This document shows, piece after piece, positions 8,734-17,552 of a stretch of 64,000 nt of DNA (the first letter of the stretch is position 1; each line of letters starts with the position of its first letter). Location: contig NZ_CP013420.1 of the NCBI RefSeq assembly GCF_001718695.1, positions 620,001 through 684,000 of the forward strand, written 5' to 3'. The notes below the pieces were generated by a model, which was not told where the DNA came from, did not search any database, and saw only the letters and a program-made list of their open reading frames with translations. Both the position numbers and the translations under genes were made by a program. The stretch comes from Burkholderia ubonensis (GTDB lineage: Bacteria; Pseudomonadota; Gammaproteobacteria; Burkholderiales; Burkholderiaceae).

Positions 8734-9677
8734 GAATGACGGGAAGAATGAATGAACTGCGCGAATTCCGCGGGCGTCACGACGGTTTCGCTGCCGTCGC
8801 GCTGTTGCCACAGCTCGAGAATGGATATGGCGCGGCTGTCGCCGCAGACGCCGAATAGCACATTATCGCTTACGTGCAGGCCGGGCGGCAAATCCGCCGC
8901 CGCCGCGGCGGCCGGGCTGCCGGGCGCCGCGACGCGCGCGCGCGCGACCACGAAGCGCGCGCCGTTCAGGTCGGTGAACGCGCCCGGATACGGGGGCGCG
9001 ACCGCGCGGATCAGGTTATAGACTTGCGCGGCGGGCTTCGACCAGTCGATCCGGCCGTCCTCGGGCTTGCGCCCGCCGAAGTAGCTGCCGGCCGCGAGAT
9101 CGTTCGGCAGGTGCGGCGCCTCGCCCGCGAGCAGCGCGGGGAGCACGCGCCAGAGCGTCTGCTCGGCGGCCACCGTGACCTTGTCGAACACCTGCGCGGC
9201 CGTGTCGTCCGGCAGGATCGGCACCGCGGTCTGGCCGATGATCGCGCCCGCGTCGGGCTTCGCGGCCATTTCGTGCAGCGTCGCGCCGGTTTCCGTCTCG
9301 CCGTTGAGCACCGCCCAGTTGGTCGGCACCCGACCCCGGTATTTCGGCAGCAGCGACCCGTGCATGTTGTACGCGCCGCGCGGCGCGACGGCGAGCAGGT
9401 CGACGGGCAGCATGTGCCGGTAATAGAACGAGAAGATGAAGTCCGGCCGCGCATCGGCGAGCGCGCGGCGCAACGCGGGGTCCGCCGGATCGGCCGGCGT
9501 GACGACCGGGATGCCGTGCGCGGCCGCGACCGACGCGACGCTGCCGAACCAGATGTTCTCGTTCGGGTTGTCCTCGTGCGTGACGACCAGCGCGACGTCG
9601 ACGCCGCGCGCGAGCAGCACCTGCAGGCAGCGCACGCCGACGTTGTGATAGGCGAAGACGACGGCGCGCGGCTTCAT
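8730..9677 (-). CDS. Formyltransferase (ArnA N-terminal activity as separate protein)
   Basis: A 315-residue 10-formyl-tetrahydrofolate-dependent formyltransferase that N-formylates UDP-Ara4N. The hallmark of this fold is [13 protein letters not shown] with catalytic Asn/His, followed by [10 protein letters not shown] with the catalytic Asp. The C-terminal part resembles the OB-like domain of methionyl-tRNA formyltransferases. It matches the N-terminal half of E. coli ArnA, so the bifunctional enzyme is split in two here. The start at 9677 has a strong AGGAGG site and overlaps the arnC stop by four bases. The reading frame stays open upstream to 10268, but only as the shadow of arnC. Confidence 0.93.
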   Translation of the reverse strand: MKPRAVVFAYHNVGVRCLQVLLARGVDVALVVTHEDNPNENIWFGSVASVAAAHGIPVVTPADPADPALRRALADARPDFIFSFYYRHMLPVDLLAVAPRGAYNMHGSLLPKYRGRVPTNWAVLNGETETGATLHEMAAKPDAGAIIGQTAVPILPDDTAAQVFDKVTVAAEQTLWRVLPALLAGEAPHLPNDLAAGSYFGGRKPEDGRIDWSKPAAQVYNLIRAVAPPYPGAFTDLNGARFVVARARVAAPGSPAAAAAADLPPGLHVSDNVLFGVCGDSRAISILELWQQRDGSETVVTPAEFAQFIHSSRHS

Positions 9678-10711
9678 CGCGCGACCTCCTGGCGGCCTTC
9701 GCCGGCCGGCGCATCCTGCACGTTGCCGTGCCGCTCGAGCACGGTCTGGATCAGGTAGCGCGGCCGCGCGCGCACCTGCTGGTAGATGCGGCCGATGTAC
9801 TCGCCGAGCAGGCCGAGCGCGAAGATGATCACGCCGAGCAGGAAGAACGTGATCGCGAACAGCGTGAACACGCCTTGCACTTCCGCGCCGACGATGAAGC
9901 GCCGCACGAGCAGCAGCACGAACAGCGCGGCGGAGCCGAGCGACAGGATCACGCCGATGAACGACAGCCATTGCAGCGGCACGACCGAGAAGCCGGTCAC
10001 GAGGTCGAAATTCAGGCGGATCAGGCTGTACAGCGAGTACTTCGATTCGCCCGCGAAGCGCTCCTCGTGTGCGACCTCGACTTCGGTCGGCTTCTGCGCG
10101 AACGTGTAGGCGAGCGCCGGAATGAACGTGTTGACCTCGCCGCACACGTTGATCGTATCGATGATGCGGCGGCTGTACGCGCGCAGCATGCAGCCCTGGT
10201 CGGTCATCTTGATGCGCGTGATGCGCTCGCGCAGCCGGTTCATCATCGCCGACGCCTTGCGTCGCCACAGGCTGTCCTGGCGCTGCTGGCGGATCGAGCC
10301 GACGTAGTCGTAGCCCTCGTGCATCTTCGCGATCAGCTTGCCGATTTCCTCGGGCGGGTTCTGCAAGTCGGCGTCGAGCGTGACGACGATCTCGCCGCGC
10401 GACTGCGCGAAGCCGGCGAGGATCGCCATGTGCTGGCCGTAGTTGCCGTTCAGCAGCACGACGCGCGTCGTGTCGGGGCGCACGTGGAACTGGTCCGCGA
10501 GCATGGCGGCCGAGCGGTCGCGGCTGCCGTCGTTGATCAGGATCACTTCGTACGACGTGCCGAGCGCGTCGAGCGCCGGATACAGCCGCGCGAAGAGCGC
10601 GGCGAGGCCGTCTTCCTCGTTGTACACGGGAATGACGACCGATACTTCCGGATTGGCTGCGCCCGGACGTCCGGCGCCCGGATGCCCGGCGCGTGCTTCA
10701 AGGTGACTCAT
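9674..10711 (-). CDS. arnC: Undecaprenyl-phosphate 4-deoxy-4-formamido-L-arabinose transferase ArnC
   Basis: A GT2 family inner-membrane glycosyltransferase (345 residues) that moves Ara4FN from UDP to undecaprenyl phosphate. The GT-A fold shows VSVVIPVYNEEDGL at the start of the domain (residue about 24) and the metal-binding DxD in VTLDADLQNPPEE. Two C-terminal hydrophobic helices (around WLSFIGVILSLGSAALFVLL and LFAITFFLLGVIIFALGLLG) anchor it to the membrane. The N-terminal 20 or so residues are Gly/Ala/Pro-rich and may not be part of the fold. It begins 6 bp after the arnB stop and overlaps the next gene by 4 bp. Confidence 0.93.
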   Translation of the reverse strand: MSHLEARAGHPGAGRPGAANPEVSVVIPVYNEEDGLAALFARLYPALDALGTSYEVILINDGSRDRSAAMLADQFHVRPDTTRVVLLNGNYGQHMAILAGFAQSRGEIVVTLDADLQNPPEEIGKLIAKMHEGYDYVGSIRQQRQDSLWRRKASAMMNRLRERITRIKMTDQGCMLRAYSRRIIDTINVCGEVNTFIPALAYTFAQKPTEVEVAHEERFAGESKYSLYSLIRLNFDLVTGFSVVPLQWLSFIGVILSLGSAALFVLLLVRRFIVGAEVQGVFTLFAITFFLLGVIIFALGLLGEYIGRIYQQVRARPRYLIQTVLERHGNVQDAPAGEGRQEVAR

Positions 10712-10717
10712 GTAGGC

Positions 10718-11869
10718 TTACTTTCCGTATTGTTCGCAAATCTGGTTGATGGCGTCGACGACGCGACGCACGTCGCCTTCCGTCATCTGCGTGAAGAGGG
10801 GCAGCGTGACGGTCGACGCGCCGTACCGTTCGGCGTGGGGGAACATGCCCTCCTTGAAGCCGCGCGCGCGGTACAGCGAGAAAAGATGGATGGCCGGGTA
10901 GTGGATCCCGGTGCCGATGCCGCGCTCCTTCATCTGCGCCATGAACTCGGCGCGGGTGATCGTCAGCCGCTCGAGCGGCAGCGTGACGAGGAACATGTGC
11001 CAGTTGCCGTGCTCGAATTCGGCGAGCGGCAGGCCGAGGCCGAGCTTCGCGGCCGGGCCGCCTTCGAAGGCGGCGAAGTACGCGCGGGCGAGCGCATGGC
11101 GCTGCGCGGTGAAGCGCTCGAGGTGCGGCAGCTGGCCGAGGCCGACGCGTGCGGCGACGTCGGTCAGGTTGTACTTGCCGCCGAGCACGTCGCAGTCCAT
11201 CCCGTCGAAGCCGGTGCGCGTGATGCCCTGCAGCCGGTACTTCTGCGCGAGGACGGCCTCGTCCTCGTTGTTGAGCACGAGCGCGCCGCCTTCGATCGTC
11301 GTCAGGTTCTTGTTCGCGTGGAAGCTGAACGACACGATGTCGCCGATCGCGCCGATGCGCTGGCCGCGCCACGTCGAGCCGAGCGCCTGCGCGGCGTCCT
11401 CGATCACGCGCAGCTTGTGTGCGCGCGCGATCGCGTACAGGCGGTCCATGTCGACCGGCAGGCCGGCCAGGTAGACCGGGATGATCGCCTTCGTGCGCGG
11501 CGTGATCGCCTTTTCGAGCAGGTCGAGGTCGATGTTGCGGGTGACCGGGTCGATGTCGGCGAACACCGGCGTCGCGCCGGTCTCGAGGATCACGTTGCTG
11601 GTCGACACCCAGGACGCGGGCGACGTGATCACCTCGTCGCCGGGGCCGACGCCGGCGATGCGCAGGCCGATCTCGAGCGTGCAGGTGCCCGAATTGAACG
11701 CGCGCACCGGGCGGCCGCCGAAGTACTCGGACAGCGCGGCCTCGAAGCGCTGGTTCTGCGGGCCGGTGGTGATCCAGCCCGAGCGCAGCACCTCGACGAC
11801 GCCCTGGATGGTTTCCTCGTCGATTTCCGGGCGCGTGAACGGCAGGAACGGAACGGTAGTCTGGCTCAT
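10718..11869 (-). CDS. arnB: UDP-4-amino-4-deoxy-L-arabinose aminotransferase ArnB
   Basis: A PLP-dependent DegT/DnrJ/EryC1 family aminotransferase (383 residues) that converts UDP-4-keto-arabinose to UDP-Ara4N with glutamate as donor. The PLP lysine is in SFSFHANKNLTTIEGG, and VIEDAAQALGSTW holds the Asp that contacts the pyridine nitrogen. Length and N-terminus (MSQTTVPFLPFTRPEID) fit ArnB. The start at 11869 is the obvious ATG. It is separated from the upstream flippase-subunit gene by 122 bp, the largest gap within the operon, and that gap could contain an internal promoter or processing site; no clear hexamers are seen there. Confidence 0.93.
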   Translation of the reverse strand: MSQTTVPFLPFTRPEIDEETIQGVVEVLRSGWITTGPQNQRFEAALSEYFGGRPVRAFNSGTCTLEIGLRIAGVGPGDEVITSPASWVSTSNVILETGATPVFADIDPVTRNIDLDLLEKAITPRTKAIIPVYLAGLPVDMDRLYAIARAHKLRVIEDAAQALGSTWRGQRIGAIGDIVSFSFHANKNLTTIEGGALVLNNEDEAVLAQKYRLQGITRTGFDGMDCDVLGGKYNLTDVAARVGLGQLPHLERFTAQRHALARAYFAAFEGGPAAKLGLGLPLAEFEHGNWHMFLVTLPLERLTITRAEFMAQMKERGIGTGIHYPAIHLFSLYRARGFKEGMFPHAERYGASTVTLPLFTQMTEGDVRRVVDAINQICEQYGK

Positions 11870-11991
11870 GAACGCATGACTCGTAATGGCGTGTGAAAAG
11901 GGTCGGGCGCTCGCCCGAAACCGGCATTAAACACCGGTTGACGGATTCGTACCGTGATTTTTTGTAGGCAGGCGCTTAACGGCCGGATGGC

Positions 11992-12363
11992 TCAGCTGCG
12001 CGCGAGCACGAACACCCCGACCAGGATGATGCCGATGCCGACGAGCCGCTGGACGGACAGCACTTCGCCGAACAGGTACCACGCGGCGAACGCGTTGACG
12101 ACGTAGCCGAGCGACAGCATCGGGTACGCGATCGACACGTCGACCCGCGACAGCCCGACGATCCAGACGACGACGCTGAGCACGTAGCACCCGAGGCCGC
12201 CGATGATCGGCAGCTGGGTCGCGATCTTCAGGCCGACGGGCACGATGTTCGCACGGGTGAATTCGAAGTGTCCAACGGCGTTGACGCCGGCCTTGAGCAG
12301 CAGTTGCGCGCAGGCGTTGAGCATGACGCCGGTGATGATGCAGACGAGCGAGATCGGGTTCAC
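11992..12363 (-). CDS. Small multidrug resistance-type membrane protein, probable Ara4N-undecaprenyl flippase subunit (ArnE/ArnF-like)
   Basis: A 123-residue EamA/SMR-like protein with four predicted transmembrane helices (near residues 4-24, 48-70, 74-95 and 100-120). Its position inside the arn operon and its similarity in size and layout to ArnE/ArnF support a role in flipping undecaprenyl-phosphate-Ara4N to the periplasmic face. Enterobacteria use an ArnE/ArnF heterodimer; only one such gene is present here, so a homodimer is plausible. The start is GTG at 12363, 12 bp after the arnT stop. Which of ArnE or ArnF it corresponds to cannot be decided from sequence, so no symbol is given. Confidence 0.82.
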   Translation of the reverse strand: MNPISLVCIITGVMLNACAQLLLKAGVNAVGHFEFTRANIVPVGLKIATQLPIIGGLGCYVLSVVVWIVGLSRVDVSIAYPMLSLGYVVNAFAAWYLFGEVLSVQRLVGIGIILVGVFVLARS

Positions 12364-12375
12364 GGGGCGGCGTCC

Positions 12376-14058
12376 TTACGATTGCGGCTTTTCGACGATC
12401 ACGCGGCGGTTGTCGCGCGCGATCACGCGCATCGGCAGGCCGGCCTTCGCGAGATCGTCGTAGCGGTTCACCGGCATGATCGCGAGCGCGTAGCGCTCCT
12501 TGTTCCAGCGGGCGATCCACTCGTCGACGGTCGGGATCCACTTGTCCGGCTCGACCGAGATGCCGAAGGCGAGCTCGTCCGTGCGCGCGACCATGATCGT
12601 CGTGTGGCCGACGTAGAACGGGAACGTGTGGTCGAGCATTTCGATCGAGTAGAACGGCGTGTCGGCCGGCAGCTTCGCCAGTTCGGCGCGCACCGCGGGC
12701 GCGAGCAGCGCGCCCGAGCTGTAGCGGCCGAACTCGTCGTGGCCGGTGCCGCCGATCGTGCCGAACGCGAGCCACGCGGCGCCGAACGCGGTGATCGCGG
12801 CGGCGACGCCGGCGCGCGCATGGCGGTTGAGCCACGCGGCGGCGAGCGTCAGCGCGGCCGCGACCGCGAGGCCCGCGTACAGCCACAGCTGGAATGCGCG
12901 GTACTGCGCGTTCGGCGTGCGCGCATCGCCCTGGTAGGCGAGGAAGATGATGCCGAACGCCGCGACGACCAGGAACACGAGGTAGCCGAGCAGGTGGCGG
13001 CGGAAGCGGTCGGCCGGCACGAGCGGCAGGTACGCGCCGATCATGAGCGCGAGCGCCGGCGCGACCGGCAGCACGTACGAGATCAGCTTCGAATGCGACG
13101 CGCTGAAGAACAGGAAAATGAACGCGCTCCAGATCATCAGCACGAGCATCGGCGCGAAGCCGTTCGGCTGGCGCGGCATGCGCAGAGCATGGCGCAGGCT
13201 CTGCCACGCTACCGACAGCCACGGCAGGAAGCCGACCAGCAGCACCGGCACGAAGTAATAGAAGGGGCCGGGACGATTCTGTTCCGGGGTCAGGTAGCGG
13301 CGGAACTGCTGGACGATGAAGAAGAAATTGAAGAATTCCGGGTTGCGCTGCTGGACCAGCACGAACCACGGCATGACGATCGCGAAGAAGATCACGAGCC
13401 CGCTGACGAGGTACAGGCGCTTCCACAGCGCCCAGTCGCGCGCGATCAGCGTATAGAGCACCAGCACGGCGCCGGGCAGGATCAGGCCGACGAGGCCCTT
13501 GGACAGCACCGCGAGCGCCATCGACGCCCAGCACGCCCACATCCAGCCGCGCGCGGCGGCGGGCCGCAGCCCAGGTCGCTGCGCGAGCAGCAGCGCGCAG
13601 AGCGTGATGGTCATCCAGAGCGCCAGGCCCATGTCGAGCGCGTTGAAATGGCCCATCAGGTTCCAGTACGGCGAGCTCGCGAGCACGACGGCCGCGAGGA
13701 AGCCGGACAGCGGGTTGAACAGGCGCGCGCCCGTGAAGCCGACGACCAGCACGCCCGCGAAGCTCGCGAGCGCGGTATAGAGGCGCGCCTGCCACTCGCC
13801 GATGCCGAACCACGCGAACGTGAGCGCGTTGAGCCAGGTCTGCAGCGGCGGCTTCTCGAAGTACTTGTAGCCGTTGTAGCGCGGCGTGATCCAGTCGCCG
13901 GTGACGAACATCTCGCGCGCCATCTCGGCGTAGCGGCCTTCGTCGCTGGGAATCAGGTGGCGCAAGCCGAGCGGCGCGAACCAGACGACGGCGAGCGCGA
14001 GGATCAGGAGGGCGAGCGCGGTGCGATTGAGCGGTAGCCTCGACGGCGTATCGTTCAT
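12376..14058 (-). CDS. arnT: Undecaprenyl phosphate-alpha-L-Ara4N transferase ArnT
   Basis: A GT-C family (GT83) inner-membrane transferase of 560 residues that attaches L-Ara4N to lipid A on the periplasmic face, lowering negative charge and giving resistance to polymyxin and other cationic peptides. About 11 to 12 hydrophobic helices are visible. The first periplasmic loop carries the conserved acidic motif IPSDEGRYAEMAREM, followed by YNGYKYFEKPPL, which are ArnT hallmarks. I chose MNDTPSRL at 14058; an upstream ATG at 14115 would add 19 polar residues. This is the first gene of the arn operon, so the operon promoter should lie in 14059-14186. Confidence 0.92.
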   Translation of the reverse strand: MNDTPSRLPLNRTALALLILALAVVWFAPLGLRHLIPSDEGRYAEMAREMFVTGDWITPRYNGYKYFEKPPLQTWLNALTFAWFGIGEWQARLYTALASFAGVLVVGFTGARLFNPLSGFLAAVVLASSPYWNLMGHFNALDMGLALWMTITLCALLLAQRPGLRPAAARGWMWACWASMALAVLSKGLVGLILPGAVLVLYTLIARDWALWKRLYLVSGLVIFFAIVMPWFVLVQQRNPEFFNFFFIVQQFRRYLTPEQNRPGPFYYFVPVLLVGFLPWLSVAWQSLRHALRMPRQPNGFAPMLVLMIWSAFIFLFFSASHSKLISYVLPVAPALALMIGAYLPLVPADRFRRHLLGYLVFLVVAAFGIIFLAYQGDARTPNAQYRAFQLWLYAGLAVAAALTLAAAWLNRHARAGVAAAITAFGAAWLAFGTIGGTGHDEFGRYSSGALLAPAVRAELAKLPADTPFYSIEMLDHTFPFYVGHTTIMVARTDELAFGISVEPDKWIPTVDEWIARWNKERYALAIMPVNRYDDLAKAGLPMRVIARDNRRVIVEKPQS

Positions 14059-14186
14059 GGAAGTTTCAGCCTGTTGGTTGTTGTGATGTGCCGCCGGCGG
14101 CTTGCGACGGGGCATGCGCCGGACCGGGGATCGGACCCGGCCCGGCGCGGCCCGGTATGCCGGCGAGAGTTTTACCGCATCGGGGA

Positions 14187-14561
14187 TTAACGTTCAATTA
14201 AGAGCGCGGCGGCGACTTTGCGGCCTTCGGCCATCAGGATGTTGTAGGTGCGGCAGGCGGCCTGGAAGTCCATCGTCTCGACGCCGATGCGCCGCGCGGT
14301 GAGCGCCGCGACGAGGCGCGGATGGGGGAAGCGCAGGCGGGCGCCGCTGCCGAAGATCACGACCTCGGGCGCCGGTTCGAGCAGCATCGCGAAATGCTCG
14401 GGCGCGAGCGCGTCGAACGACGACACCGGCCACGCGAGCACCGGCCCGCCGGGCAGCACGATGACGCTCTGTTCGTGACGCTCGAGATTCACGTCGACAT
14501 AATCGGGGCCATAGCCGGTAACGGTGTTGAGCGCGCCGCTCGCGTCCTGGTGCAGTTTCAA
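14187..14561 (-). CDS. Mth938-like domain-containing protein (DUF498)
   Basis: A 124-residue protein of the Mth938/NDUFAF3-like family, whose mitochondrial members help assemble respiratory complex I; the bacterial role is unclear. Characteristic stretches are YGPDYVDVNLERHEQSVIV, FGSGARLRFPHP and GVETMDFQAACRTYNILM. The best start is TTG at 14561, immediately before KLHQDASG where similarity to the family should begin. The frame stays open to an ATG at 14720, but that stretch is Arg/Pro-rich and unlike the family. No strong ribosome binding site precedes either. It is divergent from alaA and sits directly upstream of arnT with 128 bp between. Confidence 0.8.
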   Translation of the reverse strand: MKLHQDASGALNTVTGYGPDYVDVNLERHEQSVIVLPGGPVLAWPVSSFDALAPEHFAMLLEPAPEVVIFGSGARLRFPHPRLVAALTARRIGVETMDFQAACRTYNILMAEGRKVAAALLIER

Positions 14562-14916
14562 ATCAGTATGTCCGCAGTTCCGATAGGTGTTCGAAGGGGC
14601 CGCCCAAGTGGGGCCGTCAAGGGGGGCTTCCCGGACGGGCCGCGCGGGCCCAGGCGGCCGATTTCGCGCGCGGTGCGCGCGGGACGCCCGACGGCGCGGG
14701 CCCGGCGCGGCTTTGTGCATTGCGAAAGTCGGCCAAAATCCGCTAAATTATAACTTTTTGGCCGCCCCCGGGCGGCATCCGCGTCGTGCGTCGCCACAAG
14801 CCGCGCCCGGCCGCCGCAAAATCGTCCTGCCTAGACAGCGCGCGCAAACCGGCCGCTCTCCAGTTTCGATTCCCGTCCCCAGGCCGCCAGGCATTTTATC
14901 CAGGAACCGTGTCGTC
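14562..14916. other. Divergent intergenic region and alaA leader (355 bp)
   Basis: It contains the candidate alaA promoter (14720-14749), then about 160 nt of leader that includes the inverted repeat GCCGCCCCCGGGCGGC (14761-14776). No riboswitch class or leader peptide could be recognised. The minus-strand Mth938-like gene must also be transcribed from here. Confidence 0.5.
14720..14749 (+). promoter_or_regulatory. Candidate sigma-70 promoter for alaA
   Basis: TTGCGA (14720-14725) and TAAATT (14744-14749) are spaced by 18 bp in an unusually A/T-rich patch for this region; TATAAC at 14749-14754 is an alternative -10. The leader to the GTG start would be about 160 nt. Confidence 0.45.
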
Positions 14917-16155
14917 GTGAAACCGATCCAGAAATCGAACAAGCTGCTCAACGTCTGCTACGACATCCGTGGCCCGGTGCTCGAGCACGCGAAGCGCCTC
15001 GAGGAAGAAGGCCATCGCATCATCAAGCTGAACATCGGCAACCTTGCGCCGTTCGGCTTCGACGCGCCGGACGAGATCATCCAGGACATGATCCGCAACC
15101 TGCCGACGTCGTCCGGCTATTCGGACTCGAAGGGCGTGTTCTCGGCACGCAAGGCGGTGATGCACTACACGCAGCAGAAGGGCGTGGTCGGGGTCGGCCT
15201 CGACGACATCTACATCGGCAACGGCGCGTCCGAGCTGATCGTGATGGCGACCCAGGCGCTGCTGAACGACGGCGACGAGGTGCTGCTGCCGGCGCCCGAC
15301 TACCCGCTGTGGACGGCCGCGGTCAGCCTGTCGGGCGGCACGCCGGTCCACTACGTCTGCGACGAGCAGAACGACTGGATGCCCGACCTCGACGACATCC
15401 GCCGCAAGATCACGCCGAATACGAAGGCGATCGTCGTGATCAACCCGAACAACCCGACGGGCGCGCTTTATTCGGACGAATTGCTGCTCGAACTGCTCGA
15501 GATCGCGCGCCGGCACGGGCTGATCGTGTTCGCCGACGAGGTCTACGACAAGATCGTCTACGACGGCCGCGAGCACACGGCGATGGGCGCGCTGTCGGAG
15601 GACGTGATCACCGTCACGTTCAACAGCCTGTCGAAGAGCTACCGCTCGTGCGGCTACCGCGCGGGCTGGATGGCCGTGTCGGGCCTGGGCGGGGACAACC
15701 GCCGGCGCGCGAAGGACTATCTCGAGGGGCTCGGCATCCTGTCGTCGATGCGGCTGTGCGCGAACGTGCCGGGGCAGTTCGCGATCCAGACGGCGCTCGG
15801 CGGCTACCAGAGCATCAACGAGCTGATCGTGCCGTCGGGGCGTCTCTACAAGCAGCGCGAGCTCGCGTACGACATGCTCACGTCGATTCCGGGCGTGACC
15901 TGCGTGAAGCCTCAGGCCGCGCTCTACATGTTCCCGCGGCTCGACCCGAAGCTCTATCCGATCCAGAACGACCAGCAGTTCATTCTCGACCTGCTGCTCG
16001 AGGAGCGCGTGCTGCTCGTGCAGGGCACCGGCTTCAACTGGCCGACGCCGGATCACTTCCGCGTCGTGTTCCTGCCGAATCTCGACGACCTGACCGATTC
16101 GATCGACCGGATCGCGCGTTTCCTCGACGGCTATCGCAAGCGTCATTCGGTCTGA
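14917..16155 (+). CDS. alaA: Pyridoxal phosphate-dependent alanine-type aminotransferase (AlaA-like)
   Basis: A class I/II aminotransferase of 412 residues, most similar by eye to AlaA (glutamate-pyruvate aminotransferase). Visible features are IVVINPNNPTGALYS, FADEVYDKIVYD (Asp contacting PLP) and the Schiff-base lysine in NSLSKSYRSCGYRAGWM. The N-terminus KPIQKSNKLLNVCYDIRGP is typical of AlaA. The start is GTG at 14917, with AGGAA about 10 bp upstream; upstream in-frame starts lie in an Arg/Pro-rich shadow. The stop is 54 bp before hom, and the order alaA-hom-thrC suggests a joint amino-acid operon. The exact substrate (alanine versus another amino acid) is inferred from family resemblance. 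Confidence 0.87.
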   Translation: MKPIQKSNKLLNVCYDIRGPVLEHAKRLEEEGHRIIKLNIGNLAPFGFDAPDEIIQDMIRNLPTSSGYSDSKGVFSARKAVMHYTQQKGVVGVGLDDIYIGNGASELIVMATQALLNDGDEVLLPAPDYPLWTAAVSLSGGTPVHYVCDEQNDWMPDLDDIRRKITPNTKAIVVINPNNPTGALYSDELLLELLEIARRHGLIVFADEVYDKIVYDGREHTAMGALSEDVITVTFNSLSKSYRSCGYRAGWMAVSGLGGDNRRRAKDYLEGLGILSSMRLCANVPGQFAIQTALGGYQSINELIVPSGRLYKQRELAYDMLTSIPGVTCVKPQAALYMFPRLDPKLYPIQNDQQFILDLLLEERVLLVQGTGFNWPTPDHFRVVFLPNLDDLTDSIDRIARFLDGYRKRHSV

Positions 16156-16209
16156 GCCGGGCGACACCGAGCCATCCGTTTTTAACTTTTACTCACGATC
16201 ACACGCAGC

Positions 16210-17538
16210 ATGGAACCGATCAAAGTTGGCCTGTTGGGCTTCGGCACGGTAGGCAGCGGCACCTTCAAGGTGCTGCGCCGCAATCAGGAAGAAATCAAGC
16301 GACGCGCGGGGCGCGGCATCGAGGTGATCCGCATCGCGGTGCGCAACCCGGCCAAGGCCCAGGCCGCGCTCGCCGGCGACGCCGGCAGCGCGCAGATCAC
16401 CGATGACTTCAACGCGGTCGTCGACGATCCGTCGATCGCGATCGTCGCCGAGATGATCGGCGGCACCGGCGTCGCGCGCGAGCTCGTGCTGCGCGCGATC
16501 GCGAACGGCAAGCACGTCGTGACCGCGAACAAGGCGCTCCTCGCGGTGCACGGCACCGAGATCTTCGAGGCGGCGCGCGAGAAGGGCGTGATGGTCGCGT
16601 TCGAGGCGGCCGTCGCCGGCGGCATCCCGATCATCAAGGCGCTGCGCGAAGGCCTGACCGCGAACCGCATCCAGTACATCGCCGGCATCATCAACGGCAC
16701 GACCAACTACATCCTGTCGGAAATGCGCGACCGCGGCCTCGACTTCGCGACCGCGCTGAAGGCCGCGCAGGAGCTCGGCTACGCGGAAGCCGACCCGACC
16801 TTCGACATCGAAGGCGTCGACGCCGCGCACAAGGCGACGATCATGAGCGCGATCGCGTTCGGCGTGCCGGTGCAGTTCGACCGCGCGTACGTCGAGGGCA
16901 TCAGCAAGCTCGACGCGACCGACATCCGCTACGCGGAAGAGCTCGGCTACCGGATCAAGCTGCTCGGCATCACGCGCCGCGCCGAAAACGGCATCGAGCT
17001 GCGCGTGCACCCGACGCTGATCCCGGAGAAGCGCCTGCTCGCGAACGTCGAGGGCGCGATGAACGCGGTCGTCGTGCACGGCGACGCGGTCGGCACGACG
17101 CTGTACTACGGCAAGGGCGCGGGCGCGGAGCCGACCGCGTCGGCGGTCGTCGCGGATCTCGTCGACGTCACGCGCCTGCACACGGCCGACCCCGAGCATC
17201 GCGTGCCGCATCTCGCGTTCCAGCCGGACAGCCTGTCGAACACGCCGATCCTGCCGATCGACGAAGTGACGAGCGGCTACTACCTGCGCCTGCGCGTCGC
17301 CGACCAGACCGGCGTGCTCGCGGACATCACGCGCATCCTCGCCGATTCGGGCATCTCGATCGACGCGCTGCTGCAGAAGGAGTCCGAGCAGGTCGACGAC
17401 GCGAACGGCGAGACCGACATCATCCTGATCACGCACGTGACGGTCGAGAAGAACGTCAACGCGGCGATCGCGCGGATCGAGGATCTCGCGACGGTCGTGT
17501 CGAAGGTGACGAAGCTGCGCATGGAAGCGCTGAACTGA
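16210..17538 (+). CDS. hom: Homoserine dehydrogenase
   Basis: A 442-residue monofunctional enzyme that reduces aspartate semialdehyde to homoserine with NAD(P)H, at the branch to threonine, methionine and isoleucine. The nucleotide-binding motif GLLGFGTVGSGTF is at the N-terminus. The catalytic region carries GIINGTTNYILSEM and ELGYAEADPTFDIEGVDAAHK (with the catalytic Lys). A C-terminal ACT domain (from about residue 355, YYLRLRVADQTGVLADITR) is the expected site of threonine feedback inhibition. The gene is followed after 14 bp by thrC, so the two are co-transcribed. Confidence 0.96.
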   Translation: MEPIKVGLLGFGTVGSGTFKVLRRNQEEIKRRAGRGIEVIRIAVRNPAKAQAALAGDAGSAQITDDFNAVVDDPSIAIVAEMIGGTGVARELVLRAIANGKHVVTANKALLAVHGTEIFEAAREKGVMVAFEAAVAGGIPIIKALREGLTANRIQYIAGIINGTTNYILSEMRDRGLDFATALKAAQELGYAEADPTFDIEGVDAAHKATIMSAIAFGVPVQFDRAYVEGISKLDATDIRYAEELGYRIKLLGITRRAENGIELRVHPTLIPEKRLLANVEGAMNAVVVHGDAVGTTLYYGKGAGAEPTASAVVADLVDVTRLHTADPEHRVPHLAFQPDSLSNTPILPIDEVTSGYYLRLRVADQTGVLADITRILADSGISIDALLQKESEQVDDANGETDIILITHVTVEKNVNAAIARIEDLATVVSKVTKLRMEALN

Positions 17539-17552
17539 GGATCGAGGGCGAC

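Noticed and set aside
14761..14776. Inverted repeat GCCGCCCCCGGGCGGC in the alaA leader
   Set aside because: Too GC-rich and short to call a terminator or riboswitch; there is no T-run and no matching known leader class.
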